Assembly (NCBI RefSeq): GCF_021533195.1
Contig: NZ_JAJNKB010000009.1
Span: 123,876-187,875 of the forward strand
Length of the DNA: 64,000 nt
DNA from: Portibacter marinus
GTDB lineage: Bacteria > Bacteroidota > Bacteroidia > Chitinophagales > Saprospiraceae
Direction: 5' to 3'
A program made the position numbers and the translations under genes. The notes below the pieces were generated by a model that was not told where the DNA came from, made no database searches, and worked only from the letters and a program-made list of their open reading frames with translations. Below, piece after piece: positions 53,904 to 62,699 of the stretch; positions within the stretch are counted from its first letter, which is position 1; each line of letters begins with the position of its first letter.

Positions 53904-53916
53904 CGTTTAAAACGCT
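53902..53916. terminator. Short hairpin at a convergent gene junction
   Basis: AGCGTT-TAA-AACGCT forms a 6-bp stem (7-bp palindrome) covering the stop codons of both convergent genes. A T run on the minus strand begins eight bases later, so it may be a weak terminator. Confidence 0.35.
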
Positions 53917-56720
53917 GGTATATCGTAAACAAAATCAAAGAACCATCGGCTCGTTCGGCCTTCAGGAAGGGGTCCGACCAGGTATGATAGTCTTATGCCA
54001 ACTTCTATTTCTGAAAATATATTATTGATAAATACGACATCGCTAAGAAGATCCAGGCCAATAGACTGGAATTCCGTGGTCTCATTTTCAAAACGAAGGT
54101 GGTTGTAGTGATAAAAAGGTTTGGTAGTAATCCGCTTGAAATATATAAAATCAGCAAAACCCCAATCAGGATAAGCTAGTGGCATTGCATAAGTTGCATT
54201 CAACCCTAATGCCCAGTCATACTGCTCACTGAAGAAGCCGGGTGCGTAGCTGAATCTGTCTAGTAATCCAATCCGCGTTTCATCAGGTTCATTTTGTTGT
54301 GCGTAATCAGCACCCAGACGGAGGCCATGGTTTCTTAAGAGGCCGGGCACAAAAAATGAGTTGCTGAGATTCAATGCACGATGATTATCATTAAATCGAT
54401 ATCTATGCCGAGCTACTGCATTATATCCCCATCTGGGAAAAAGGTTTTGTAACGCCCTCAAACGATTAGTGGTAAAGCTCATGGCATTGTTCCATGTGAT
54501 GCCTTGTTGGTTTAAAAATTGGTCTGTTCCTATTTCTTCTACATGTGTCCAGGTCTGTGAAATAGAGGTTTGATAGCGCAGTCCTCTGAGATAAGTACCG
54601 CTTGTGAAATTGAGCGGAATAATCATTCCCGGCGACAGACTGTGCTGACTAACTGCGAAACTTCTGCTTTGATCGTTCGTGAAAACTATTCTCGGAAGAG
54701 CGAAGTTGTAGCCCAGTTGGTAAATTGGAAAATACCGTCCATAATTGACATTCAAATTGATAAAACTGCCTTTAACATTTGCGTTGTAAGTATATGATGG
54801 CTCAATATTAACCTGATTCAAGATATTGTCAGAGAATAGGGTGGCTGAATATTCCGATCCATCTCCAATCAGCAGCCATGAATGAGATCTAAAAAATTTC
54901 CAATTTCTAGGATATTTAGTAACACTAAACTGTTCAGAGGGAACATCAGTTAATATATCCACGGGTTCTAAATGAGAAGTTTGCAGATAAAAGGGAACGT
55001 TGTCCTTTCTAACCATAGACACGGTGGGCCAATCGGCAATAGAAGTTTCAATTTTATGGAGTAAAAAACCTTGACTATGTGGACGCTCTGCAATAATTTT
55101 TCCTTCTTCATAGTTGCTGGGATTGTACATGCCAATGTTATCGTCTGATATTTGTTTTAGCAGTCCCGTTTTCAATTCATAGGCATAAATCTGATCCGTG
55201 GAGCCGACATTAGCTTGAAATATGAGGTGACCTTCACTCAGTTTTAGTGGTCCAAAGACCACATCATCCCATTCCGTCAGAAGAGTAAATGCACCCTGCA
55301 AACTTACTTGAGCAAGCGCATACTGGTGACCCTTCTTGACAACAGTGTAGATTGAACGGCCATCTGCGCTTTGAATAGGGTACAGGTATTGCCTGTCAGA
55401 TGATTTGATGATTTGCAAGACAGCATTTGATTTAATATTGTACATCGCAATACCTGATTCGGTCCCTAGATATCCATTGACAAATATCAAGTTCAGACCA
55501 TCATTAGAAAATGAGGGTGATCGATAAGCCTGATTTCTCCCGATTATTCTCTTTGTCTTTTCCTCCGAGTCGTATAATATTAAGTTAGCAAAATTTTGAT
55601 TGCCTCTCCTCATGTCTCTCTGGATCTCATCCCACACAAAATATTTTCCGTGCTTGTCAAAATAGGTGTCCAGTACGACCCCCTGGTTGACGATGAGTTC
55701 GTGATCGCCGTTTTCAACATACCGATATAAACCTCTGATTTTCCTGCGATCAGCATAGCTGAAGAAAATGTCCCCTTGATCCTGAATAGGATTCTTGAAT
55801 TGTACGACATTATTTGGTTTCAGTGAAGTAATGGCTTCTGAAACATTTTCTTTTTCAGGAATCTCAGATTTCATTCTGGCGACGCCGTTGTAATAGTGTT
55901 GCTTTATTTTAGTACCGGTAACTTTCTTCACAGCCCGACGAAATGGATAAAAGATACCCCTAAAACTAGAAGCTCGCCTATTGATTTCATTAAAGTCTTT
56001 GTGATCAGCGCTAAGCCTCATTTCTGAAAGAATATAATATCCAGTATTGTAGTGATTGGGCACAAAATCTAAGAAAGAGCCGTTCATCGCCTTCATATAA
56101 GAATAATTAACACCGGCTTCCTGCTGGGCCCGTTGCTCTACACTAAATGAAGGCACTCGACCCCTTCCCCCCGTAGTTAAAGCCGTTTCCGCTATAGTAG
56201 CATCACCTTCGAGGAACCATGCAGGCATCGTTAGCCCAATAAGGGCACCCCAACCATAATCTCCGAAAAGATAGTAGATCAAATTTCCGATACCACGCCT
56301 GGCATTTAGGAATTGGTTGATATGTCTATACTCATGAATCGCAAGTTGATCAGTCCAGTCCAGTGCTGATTCTTCAAAGGTCTTTTGCGGTGCCTGCATG
56401 AAAAACTCCGTCTTAAAAGGTGCTATTTGTGCATATCCATTGCTGATCACATCTCTGTTTCTCAAAATGATATCCACCTTTTGTCTTTTTTCACCTAGAA
56501 GACCAACATTTTCATTGTTCATGTAATGGATGATATTGGCCACCCTTTGTGCTTTATCCTCCAGTGAATCTGGAAAGATCACTCTTACGATAGGTGTATT
56601 AATTTGACTCCACTTGATGTGAGCAGGATAACCGCCAAATGAAGATTGTGTAAAGGCGCTCAGTGAGCTTAAAGCGATGAGAAAGGCCACAAAAAAACAA
56701 CGAAAGGCAAATGTCTTCAT
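53907..56720 (-). CDS. Zincin-like peptidase fused to beta-propeller and C-terminal barrel-like region
   Basis: A ~937-residue exported protein (ATG 56720; signal FFVAFLIALSSLSAF). The N-terminal part (~residues 100-190) has a gluzincin-like site, AIHEYRHINQFL (HExxH), and a downstream WFLEGDATIAE supplying the third ligand. A TolB-type propeller occupies ~280-560 (PSFSNDGLNLIFVNG, YPIQSADGRSIY). The last ~330 residues look like outer-membrane beta-barrel strands rich in aromatic residues, ending WFFDFVYDIPAF with C-terminal Phe. Start at 56744 is possible but puts seven extra residues before the signal. Confidence 0.8.
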   Translation of the reverse strand: MKTFAFRCFFVAFLIALSSLSAFTQSSFGGYPAHIKWSQINTPIVRVIFPDSLEDKAQRVANIIHYMNNENVGLLGEKRQKVDIILRNRDVISNGYAQIAPFKTEFFMQAPQKTFEESALDWTDQLAIHEYRHINQFLNARRGIGNLIYYLFGDYGWGALIGLTMPAWFLEGDATIAETALTTGGRGRVPSFSVEQRAQQEAGVNYSYMKAMNGSFLDFVPNHYNTGYYILSEMRLSADHKDFNEINRRASSFRGIFYPFRRAVKKVTGTKIKQHYYNGVARMKSEIPEKENVSEAITSLKPNNVVQFKNPIQDQGDIFFSYADRRKIRGLYRYVENGDHELIVNQGVVLDTYFDKHGKYFVWDEIQRDMRRGNQNFANLILYDSEEKTKRIIGRNQAYRSPSFSNDGLNLIFVNGYLGTESGIAMYNIKSNAVLQIIKSSDRQYLYPIQSADGRSIYTVVKKGHQYALAQVSLQGAFTLLTEWDDVVFGPLKLSEGHLIFQANVGSTDQIYAYELKTGLLKQISDDNIGMYNPSNYEEGKIIAERPHSQGFLLHKIETSIADWPTVSMVRKDNVPFYLQTSHLEPVDILTDVPSEQFSVTKYPRNWKFFRSHSWLLIGDGSEYSATLFSDNILNQVNIEPSYTYNANVKGSFINLNVNYGRYFPIYQLGYNFALPRIVFTNDQSRSFAVSQHSLSPGMIIPLNFTSGTYLRGLRYQTSISQTWTHVEEIGTDQFLNQQGITWNNAMSFTTNRLRALQNLFPRWGYNAVARHRYRFNDNHRALNLSNSFFVPGLLRNHGLRLGADYAQQNEPDETRIGLLDRFSYAPGFFSEQYDWALGLNATYAMPLAYPDWGFADFIYFKRITTKPFYHYNHLRFENETTEFQSIGLDLLSDVVFINNIFSEIEVGIRLSYLVGPLPEGRTSRWFFDFVYDIPAF

Positions 56721-56819
56721 TACAAAGGATAGATGAAAAAACATGTAATCTCGTAAAATTGGAAGAATTTCAGCTTAAAAAGAATTAAAAATCTACGGTG
56801 AGAAAGGAAAAAATATAGA

Positions 56820-57338
56820 TTACGATTGGATCTTTTCTATATTTTCTTCAAGCCTTTTGAGATATTTATTTTTTAGGTAAAATTCCTTTAAAAGCTCATA
56901 GTCACTTTCTGACATTTCTTCATCTGACTTGGGAATGATTTCAGAAATACCAGCCTTCAGTCGCTTCTTGGTATCATCCACATCTTTTTCTAACTGATCG
57001 AGCTTCGATTGGTTGAAATCGAATTGGAGTTCCATGACTGCCTCATTGACATCCATCATTTCCATCAAAAATTCCTGGGGAATTTGATTGTCTCCTTCTT
57101 CTTTGAGTATGCCTTTAAGTTTTAGCAAATACCGAAGCCTTTTATCAAAGTCAATCAAGGTTTTATAGGCAGTGTTATTAAGGGTGGATTGCTCCAATGC
57201 CTCCATTTGCTTTTCGACTCCATCCAATGTAAAAAAATCAGGATGAAATTGTTTGCTGTTAGCATAAAACCGCTGTTTCAAAAGGGCTTCATCTATGCTG
57301 AGACTAACAGGCAAATTGTAAAATTCAAAGTAGTTCAT
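56820..57338 (-). CDS. hscB: Fe-S protein assembly co-chaperone HscB
   Basis: A 172-residue J-domain protein. The HPD tripeptide that stimulates HscA is in KQFHPDFF (residues 32-34), in an N-terminal J-domain starting MNYFEFYNLP. The C-terminal ~90 residues are the three-helix IscU-binding domain (FLMEMMDVNEAVMELQ). It directs IscU to the HscA chaperone in iron-sulfur cluster assembly. No isc genes are adjacent. Its start abuts the rseP stop (1-bp overlap). Confidence 0.93.
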   Translation of the reverse strand: MNYFEFYNLPVSLSIDEALLKQRFYANSKQFHPDFFTLDGVEKQMEALEQSTLNNTAYKTLIDFDKRLRYLLKLKGILKEEGDNQIPQEFLMEMMDVNEAVMELQFDFNQSKLDQLEKDVDDTKKRLKAGISEIIPKSDEEMSESDYELLKEFYLKNKYLKRLEENIEKIQS

Positions 57339-58672
57339 CAGAATGGCCAGAATCTTCTAATATCGTTACCAAGTGCAAAGACCATCAGGAGAATCAAAAG
57401 TACGAATCCTACCATAGTCGCGTATTCTACTACTTTATCGCTCACCTTTTTACCTGTAATCACTTCCCAAATCAAGAACATCACGTGGCCTCCATCCAAT
57501 CCTGGTATAGGTAACAGGTTCAAAATTCCCAGAATCATGGAGAGCATGGCCGTCATGTTCCAAAATATCTGCCAATCCCAGGATGACGGAAACATATTTC
57601 CAATCGAAAGAAAACTTCCTAAGCTATCTTTCGCTTTTATTTTCCCTCTGAAAATTTTACCAAAGGCATTTAATTGGTCAGTCACAAAGCCATTGGCACG
57701 CTTCACTCCTACTGCAAAAGACTCAGAAAGATTGTACTCTTCAGTTTCTACCTTAAAGAACTCTCTGGGAGCATAGTTATAAACCCCTATTTTGCCATCT
57801 TCATCTATGGTTAAATCGGTGGTTCTGGTTTGACCATTGCGTTTGTAAGTAATTTCGATGGTTTCGTTCTTCATATCCCTTGTTTTCAGGGCTAATTCAT
57901 CGTAAAACTCAATGGGATTGCCATTGTAGCCTACAATCACATCATCTTTCATTAATCCGGCCTTGTCTGCAGGAGAACCTTCTACGACCATAGCAAGCTT
58001 AAAGGGAACACGAGCTTCAAAGATTAATTGCTCTTTCCCTTCGCCCGTCAGGATCTGTACATATTTTTCATCAATAGGAATATCAATAACAGAACCATCC
58101 CGATTTACTGTCACTGATCTCGCATCGTCAATCACTACAGCCCTTAGTAAGGCGCCGGAGTTAAATTTGTTAAACTCCTCGTCACCGATTTTAATGATCT
58201 TATCACCAGTCCTTAACCCCATATTGTAGCCGAGTGTATCTACATAAATGCCGTCTTTTACTTCGGAAACAGGAATGTAGGAACTGCCCCATGTGAATGC
58301 GACAAGGGTGAATATCAGATAACCTAGAATAATATTAACGGTCACTCCGCCAAGCATGATGATCAGACGTTGCCAGGCTGGCTTGGATCTAAATTCCCAG
58401 GGCTCCGGTTCACTATCGAGAAACTCTTTGTCCATACTTTCATCGATCATGCCGGCAATTTTCACGTAACCACCAAGTGGTAACCAACCTACACCATATT
58501 CTGTTTCACCAATTTGCTTTTTGAATAGAGAAAAGCCTGGGTTAAAAAAGAGATAGAACTTCTCCACTTTTGTTTTAAAATATTTAGCGGGAAGAAAGTG
58601 ACCCAACTCATGGAGTACAACTAGAATAGACAAGCTGAGAATGAGTTGGAGTGCTTTTATTAAAATATCCAT
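57338..58672 (-). CDS. rseP: Site-2 RIP metalloprotease RseP
   Basis: A 444-residue inner-membrane intramembrane protease. The HExxH site is HELGH (residues 21-25) in the first helix and the third ligand is in NLLPIPGLDGGH (~residues 387-398). One or two PDZ domains lie between (EGSPADKAGLMKDDVIVGYNG). Further helices are at ~105-125 and near the C-terminus (VGFVLLILLMVFALG). It cleaves membrane anti-sigma or signal-peptide remnants. It is upstream of hscB in the same operon and divergent from rsmE. Confidence 0.95.
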   Translation of the reverse strand: MDILIKALQLILSLSILVVLHELGHFLPAKYFKTKVEKFYLFFNPGFSLFKKQIGETEYGVGWLPLGGYVKIAGMIDESMDKEFLDSEPEPWEFRSKPAWQRLIIMLGGVTVNIILGYLIFTLVAFTWGSSYIPVSEVKDGIYVDTLGYNMGLRTGDKIIKIGDEEFNKFNSGALLRAVVIDDARSVTVNRDGSVIDIPIDEKYVQILTGEGKEQLIFEARVPFKLAMVVEGSPADKAGLMKDDVIVGYNGNPIEFYDELALKTRDMKNETIEITYKRNGQTRTTDLTIDEDGKIGVYNYAPREFFKVETEEYNLSESFAVGVKRANGFVTDQLNAFGKIFRGKIKAKDSLGSFLSIGNMFPSSWDWQIFWNMTAMLSMILGILNLLPIPGLDGGHVMFLIWEVITGKKVSDKVVEYATMVGFVLLILLMVFALGNDIRRFWPF

Positions 58673-58791
58673 TTATTTGCTTTCTGATGAATCAACCTTA
58701 GTAACGGCAGACTTCAATGATTTGTTTCTAATTTTCGGCAAAAGTACTGAAGTGATAGAAGAATACCCTACTTTTAACTGATTATTAAGAT

Positions 58792-59526
58792 ATGATTCTA
58801 TTCTACAGCGAAGAATGTGACGGCCAGACTGCCAGATTAGTTGGAAGTGAGGCCAGTCATTGTGTACAAGCTCTTAGACGTCAAATAGGGGATGAGGTCT
58901 ACGTTACAGATGGTTTAGGCCAATGTTTCAAAGGGGAAATTACTGCAGCATCAAAGAAATCGGTAGACATTACCATCACCGAAGAAATAATTTTGAAATC
59001 ACCCAGAAATTATCACATTCATATTGGTATCGCACCTACCAAAAATAATTCTCGGTTTGAATGGTTCCTGGAAAAGGCTACAGAATTTGGAATCGATGAA
59101 ATCACACCATTAAAATGTGCCAGAAGTGAGAGAAAATTGGTCAAACCTGATCGACTGAGTAAGATTATTTTGAGCGCTATGAAACAATCTTTGAAAACAA
59201 AATTGCCAGTGCTTAATCCTATGGTACAGTTTCAGGATTTTGTTTCAGGACAAAATCATGACCAAATGTATATTGCACACCTCGAAGAAAAGCCTGAATT
59301 GCTTATTCATAAGTATAAATCAGGAAAAAATGCTACGATCCTAATAGGTCCCGAAGGAGATTTTACTAGCGGAGAAATCAATTTGGCTACCTCAAAAGGA
59401 GCAAAAGCTGTCAGCTTGGGAGACTACCGATTAAGGACAGAAACAGCTGGTATAGCTGCAGTTCAACTGATCCATTTTGTGAATCAAGCAGGGGCTAATT
59501 CTGAAAAAGGAAAGTCAAACCAGTAA
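58792..59526 (+). CDS. rsmE: 16S rRNA (uracil1498-N3)-methyltransferase
   Basis: A 244-residue SPOUT-class methyltransferase. The N-terminal PUA-like domain (residues ~1-70) leads to the catalytic knot with IGIAPTKNNSRFEWFLEKATEFGIDEI, shown here in part as KNNSRFEWFLEKATEFG. The SAM-binding loops are LIGPEGDFTSGEI and SLGDYRLRTETAGIAAV. Length is normal. It modifies U1498 in the decoding region of 16S rRNA. Its promoter lies in the 119-bp gap shared with rseP. Confidence 0.95.
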   Translation: MILFYSEECDGQTARLVGSEASHCVQALRRQIGDEVYVTDGLGQCFKGEITAASKKSVDITITEEIILKSPRNYHIHIGIAPTKNNSRFEWFLEKATEFGIDEITPLKCARSERKLVKPDRLSKIILSAMKQSLKTKLPVLNPMVQFQDFVSGQNHDQMYIAHLEEKPELLIHKYKSGKNATILIGPEGDFTSGEINLATSKGAKAVSLGDYRLRTETAGIAAVQLIHFVNQAGANSEKGKSNQ

Positions 59527-59652
59527 TATGACATCACTAGAACTTCGAAGACCAGAGTGTTGTTAAAAGAAATGTTTTCAAGCTTTTTCCGTCGTAAATT
59601 ATGGAATAAATATTTGACTTGCAGACCTGTCGGTTTTGAATAAAAAAGAATT

Positions 59653-60741
59653 ATGAAATATACCATCATCACCATTATTATTGCTGTTTCTCTTGTTTTC
59701 TTGCTGTCATTTACTAATAAATTCAGGTCAAAGAAAAAGGAACACTTAGTACTGAATTATATCAAAGAGAATCCGGAGAAGTCAGCCATCACCATCATTA
59801 AAAATGGAGAGAAAAAAGTTGATTTTAATTCAGACAAATTAATGCCATTGGCAAGCACAGTGAAAATCATTATAGCAATCGAATATGCTGAGCAAGCGGC
59901 TGCCGGGCTTATTGATCCTCAAGAAGTGATTTCATTTGATTTATTAGACCAGTATTATATTCCCGGAACTGATGGTGGAGCACATATGGCTTGGTTTAAA
60001 TCTATCAAAAATGATATTATTGGTGACGGAATTACATTGAAAGAAATAGCCAAAGGTATGATCGATTACAGTTCTAATGCAAATACAGAGTTCTTGTGTG
60101 ATAAGCTGGGACTTGAGAACGTTAATGATAGAATAGGTAAGTTAGGGATTGATCGTCATTCAGAAATCTATTATATCGTTTCCGCCTTATTTGTGGATAG
60201 AGAAATGTTTCCGGATTTGACGGGACAGGAATTGACTAATGCGCTTGAAGAGGTTCCTATGGAAGATTATATTTCTATCTCTCATAGCATCCATGATCAA
60301 TTAAGTAGAGATTTTGGATATAAGGACACCTTGGGAGAACTAAATCTGGGCGTACAAAAAGTCTGGTCTGATCGATTACCTGCCTCAACCACAGGTGAAT
60401 ATGCTGAATTGATGCGTAAAATTAATGGTCGGACATTCTTTGATTCCAAGGTCCAACAGCATCTGAATAACGTTTTAGAAGGCATTATGGATAGTCCGGC
60501 CAATAAGACTTGGCTACGACATGCAGGAGCAAAGGGCGGATCGACTGCGTTTGTTCTCACTAAAGCTTTTTATTCGACTGATAAAGAAGGCAACACTACA
60601 GAATTGGCCTATTTTTTCAATGACGTTGGATTCTTGGAGAATAGTCAGTTACAAAGGGCTATGAATCAATTTGAACTAAAAATATTAAGAGATCCCTCAT
60701 TCTTAGAGTTATTGATAGAGGGATTAGCAGAGATCGATTAA
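59653..60741 (+). CDS. Class A beta-lactamase-fold serine hydrolase
   Basis: A 362-residue protein with an N-terminal signal anchor (IITIIIAVSLVFLLSF). Motifs are STVK (Ser68-Lys71), SSN near residue 141 in IDYSSNANTEFL and KGG in HAGAKGGSTAF in place of the KTG box. No Glu166-type omega-loop is obvious. This fits PF13354-like hydrolases of unknown substrate, so a resistance function is not implied. It is followed 51 bp later by the DUF4159 gene. Confidence 0.83.
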   Translation: MKYTIITIIIAVSLVFLLSFTNKFRSKKKEHLVLNYIKENPEKSAITIIKNGEKKVDFNSDKLMPLASTVKIIIAIEYAEQAAAGLIDPQEVISFDLLDQYYIPGTDGGAHMAWFKSIKNDIIGDGITLKEIAKGMIDYSSNANTEFLCDKLGLENVNDRIGKLGIDRHSEIYYIVSALFVDREMFPDLTGQELTNALEEVPMEDYISISHSIHDQLSRDFGYKDTLGELNLGVQKVWSDRLPASTTGEYAELMRKINGRTFFDSKVQQHLNNVLEGIMDSPANKTWLRHAGAKGGSTAFVLTKAFYSTDKEGNTTELAYFFNDVGFLENSQLQRAMNQFELKILRDPSFLELLIEGLAEID

Positions 60742-60792
60742 GTAGTTATAGATTGGAACAATAAATTAAAATAGAAACACCTTAATTAGAGT

Positions 60793-61449
60793 ATGAAGAA
60801 ATTGTTGACATTAGTCGTAATCTCTGTGGTCATTTTTAGTTTTAGACCAGCAGAACCAAGTCTTAAACTGGCATTGGCGAAATATAGCGGTGGGGGTGAT
60901 TGGTATGCAAATCCTACAGCTTTGACCAACCTCGCAACATTTTGTAATCGTACGCTTGGAACAAATTTGGATCCAAACTATGCTACAGTGGATGTTGGAA
61001 GTATTGATATTTACAATTTTCCTTTCCTACACATGACAGGTCACGGTAATGTGGTTTTTAGTGAAGCAGAAGCGGAAAATTTAAGAAATTATTTAATATC
61101 AGGTGGATTTCTACATATTGATGACAATTATGGGATGGATAAATTCTTGCGTCCGGCAATGAAGAAGGTATTCCCGGAGCTTGAATTCATCGAATTGCCC
61201 TTTGACCATGAAATTTACCAACAAAAGTATACCTTCAAAAGTGGGCCTCCGAAAATTCATAAACACGATGACGAACCTGCGCAAGGACTTGGATTGATAT
61301 GGGAAGGTCGCGTGGTTTGTTTTTATACTTTTGAAAGTGACATTGGAGATGGCTGGGAAGATGAAGAGGTACACAAAGACCCTGCGGAACTACGATTAAA
61401 AGCACTGCAAATGGGGGCCAACATTATTCAATACGCCTTCTCATTTTGA
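60793..61449 (+). CDS. DUF4159 domain exported protein
   Basis: A 218-residue protein with signal peptide LLTLVVISVVIFSF. The rest is a DUF4159 domain: LAKYSGGGDWYANPTALTNL, FLHMTGHGNVVFSEAEAENL, GGFLHIDDNYGMDKFLRP and GLIWEGRVVCFYTFESDIGD. The fold is related to flavodoxin/glutamine-amidotransferase-like domains; activity is unknown. It is often found near Bat or vWA proteins in Bacteroidota, but here its neighbours are unrelated. The DsbA-like gene starts 31 bp downstream. Confidence 0.88.
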   Translation: MKKLLTLVVISVVIFSFRPAEPSLKLALAKYSGGGDWYANPTALTNLATFCNRTLGTNLDPNYATVDVGSIDIYNFPFLHMTGHGNVVFSEAEAENLRNYLISGGFLHIDDNYGMDKFLRPAMKKVFPELEFIELPFDHEIYQQKYTFKSGPPKIHKHDDEPAQGLGLIWEGRVVCFYTFESDIGDGWEDEEVHKDPAELRLKALQMGANIIQYAFSF

Positions 61450-61480
61450 ACATGATGGGGTGTGCCAATGTTTATATGGT

Positions 61481-62134
61481 ATGAACAAAGAGAGAATTAA
61501 AATAGATATCGTTTCAGATGTAGCATGTCCTTGGTGCTATGTGGGAAAGAAGCATTTCGAAAAGGCACTCGAGAATATGAAGGATTTGGATTTAGAAGTT
61601 AATTGGAAGCCTTTCCAATTGGATCCAACCATCCCAGAAAATGGTCTGGAGAGAGAAACTTATCTGAGAAATAAATTTGGGAGTAAAGAAAGAGTGGATG
61701 GAATGATGGAGCGGTTGAAGTCCTTTGGAGAACAGGTGGATATAGAGTTCAATGATATGAATAGGATTCCCAATACACGAAAGATGCATAATCTAATGCA
61801 TGTGGCCAGTGAAAAGGGATTTGCTAATGAACTCAAAGAAGCATTTTTCGAAGGATACTTTGAAAAAAGTTTGAACATGGCAGATGATGACATCATTTTG
61901 GATATCGCAGAACGATTTGGTTGGACAAGGGATGAGGCCAATGCAATAATGGATGATGAGGAGATTTCTTATTTAGTGAATCAGGAAATCCGGGATGTCC
62001 AGAATAGAGGAGTAACCGGTGTGCCATTTTTTATATTGAATGATCAATATGGTGTGAGTGGTGCTCAGCCACCGGAAGTATTGGAAAATTGGATTCGTGA
62101 AACGAAGAAGGAGTTGCAAAAAGAAGAAGCTTAA
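61481..62134 (+). CDS. DsbA-family oxidoreductase (FrnE-like)
   Basis: A 217-residue cytoplasmic thioredoxin-fold protein starting at ATG 61481; an in-frame GTG at 61460 is less likely. The redox motif CPWC lies in DIVSDVACPWCYVGKKHFEKA (Cys ~16/19). The long helical insertion and the cis-Pro segment RGVTGVPFFILNDQYGVSGAQ match the FrnE/2-hydroxychromene isomerase branch of the DsbA family. It has no signal peptide, unlike periplasmic DsbA. The reaction partner is unknown. Confidence 0.9.
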   Translation: MNKERIKIDIVSDVACPWCYVGKKHFEKALENMKDLDLEVNWKPFQLDPTIPENGLERETYLRNKFGSKERVDGMMERLKSFGEQVDIEFNDMNRIPNTRKMHNLMHVASEKGFANELKEAFFEGYFEKSLNMADDDIILDIAERFGWTRDEANAIMDDEEISYLVNQEIRDVQNRGVTGVPFFILNDQYGVSGAQPPEVLENWIRETKKELQKEEA

Positions 62135-62175
62135 TAATTGCGACTTTCAAATTCTATTCCAATGCATTGCCTCAA

Positions 62176-62228
62176 AAAAGTTTGTCAAGTGTAGTACTCA
62201 AGGGACTTGCAAATTCCATTTGCAAGCG
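62176..62228. repeat. 53-bp direct repeat, copy 1
   Basis: Matches 62238-62290 at 50 of 53 positions. It contains the palindrome CTTGCAAAT-TCC-ATTTGCAAG (62206-62226), a 9-bp stem. Confidence 0.9.
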
Positions 62229-62237
62229 CTGCATTAG

Positions 62238-62290
62238 AAAAGTTTGTCAAGTGTAGTAATCAAGGGACTTGTAAATTCAATTTGCAAGCG
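62238..62290. repeat. 53-bp direct repeat, copy 2
   Basis: The second copy, 62 bp downstream of the first. Its hairpin CTTGTAAAT-TCA-ATTTGCAAG (62268-62288) retains pairing through one G-U, which suggests the structure is maintained. Confidence 0.9.
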
Positions 62291-62699
62291 GTCACTTTAT
62301 TGACAAAAACGCTTAAACATCAATTGAAATTTTTGATTAATGAATCATCATTTATATCTAGCGCTTTTGAGTTGATTCTTGAAACAATAGCCTTTTAAAA
62401 TTTAAAAATCAGTAAAAAGACTTCGTTTGCTCCAAAGTGTGACTTTCTAGAATCATTGTAGATGTGCAACAATAGTGTGAAAGTGTCAATAAAAGTTTTA
62501 CCGATGATTTAGAAATTTATCAAATAGCATCAAGGAATCGAACTGAGACATTGACCAGCATATTTATTATTCAGGAAGAAGTGATGCCTATGATTTTCAG
62601 CTGTTTTGGATATTAAAATACTCTATGTAAAAGGATTACCTTTGATTTTTCATGCTTTTGCAAAGATAATTTAAATTATATCCAAAGTTGTATGGTGAT

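Larger units (their letters stand above)
62135..62699. other. Intergenic region with tandem hairpin repeat
   Basis: 565 bp between the DsbA-like gene and the Omp85-like gene. The first part contains a 53-bp sequence repeated with a 62-bp period, each copy folding into a hairpin. The rest is AT-rich without a credible gene; a 63-codon open frame starting at 62207 runs through the repeat and has low-complexity coding character. Confidence 0.7.

Noticed and set aside
52188..60741. Antibiotic-resistance beta-lactamases
   Set aside because: The two beta-lactamase-fold proteins lack the KTG box (HGGG or KGG instead) and have extra domains or anchors; general serine hydrolases are more likely.
62176..62290. 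CRISPR array
   Set aside because: There are only two copies, the unit is 53 bp with a 9-bp gap, and no cas genes are present.
62207..62398. 63-codon open frame in the repeat-containing gap
   Set aside because: It begins inside the hairpin of repeat copy 1, lacks a recognisable motif and has no start-site support.
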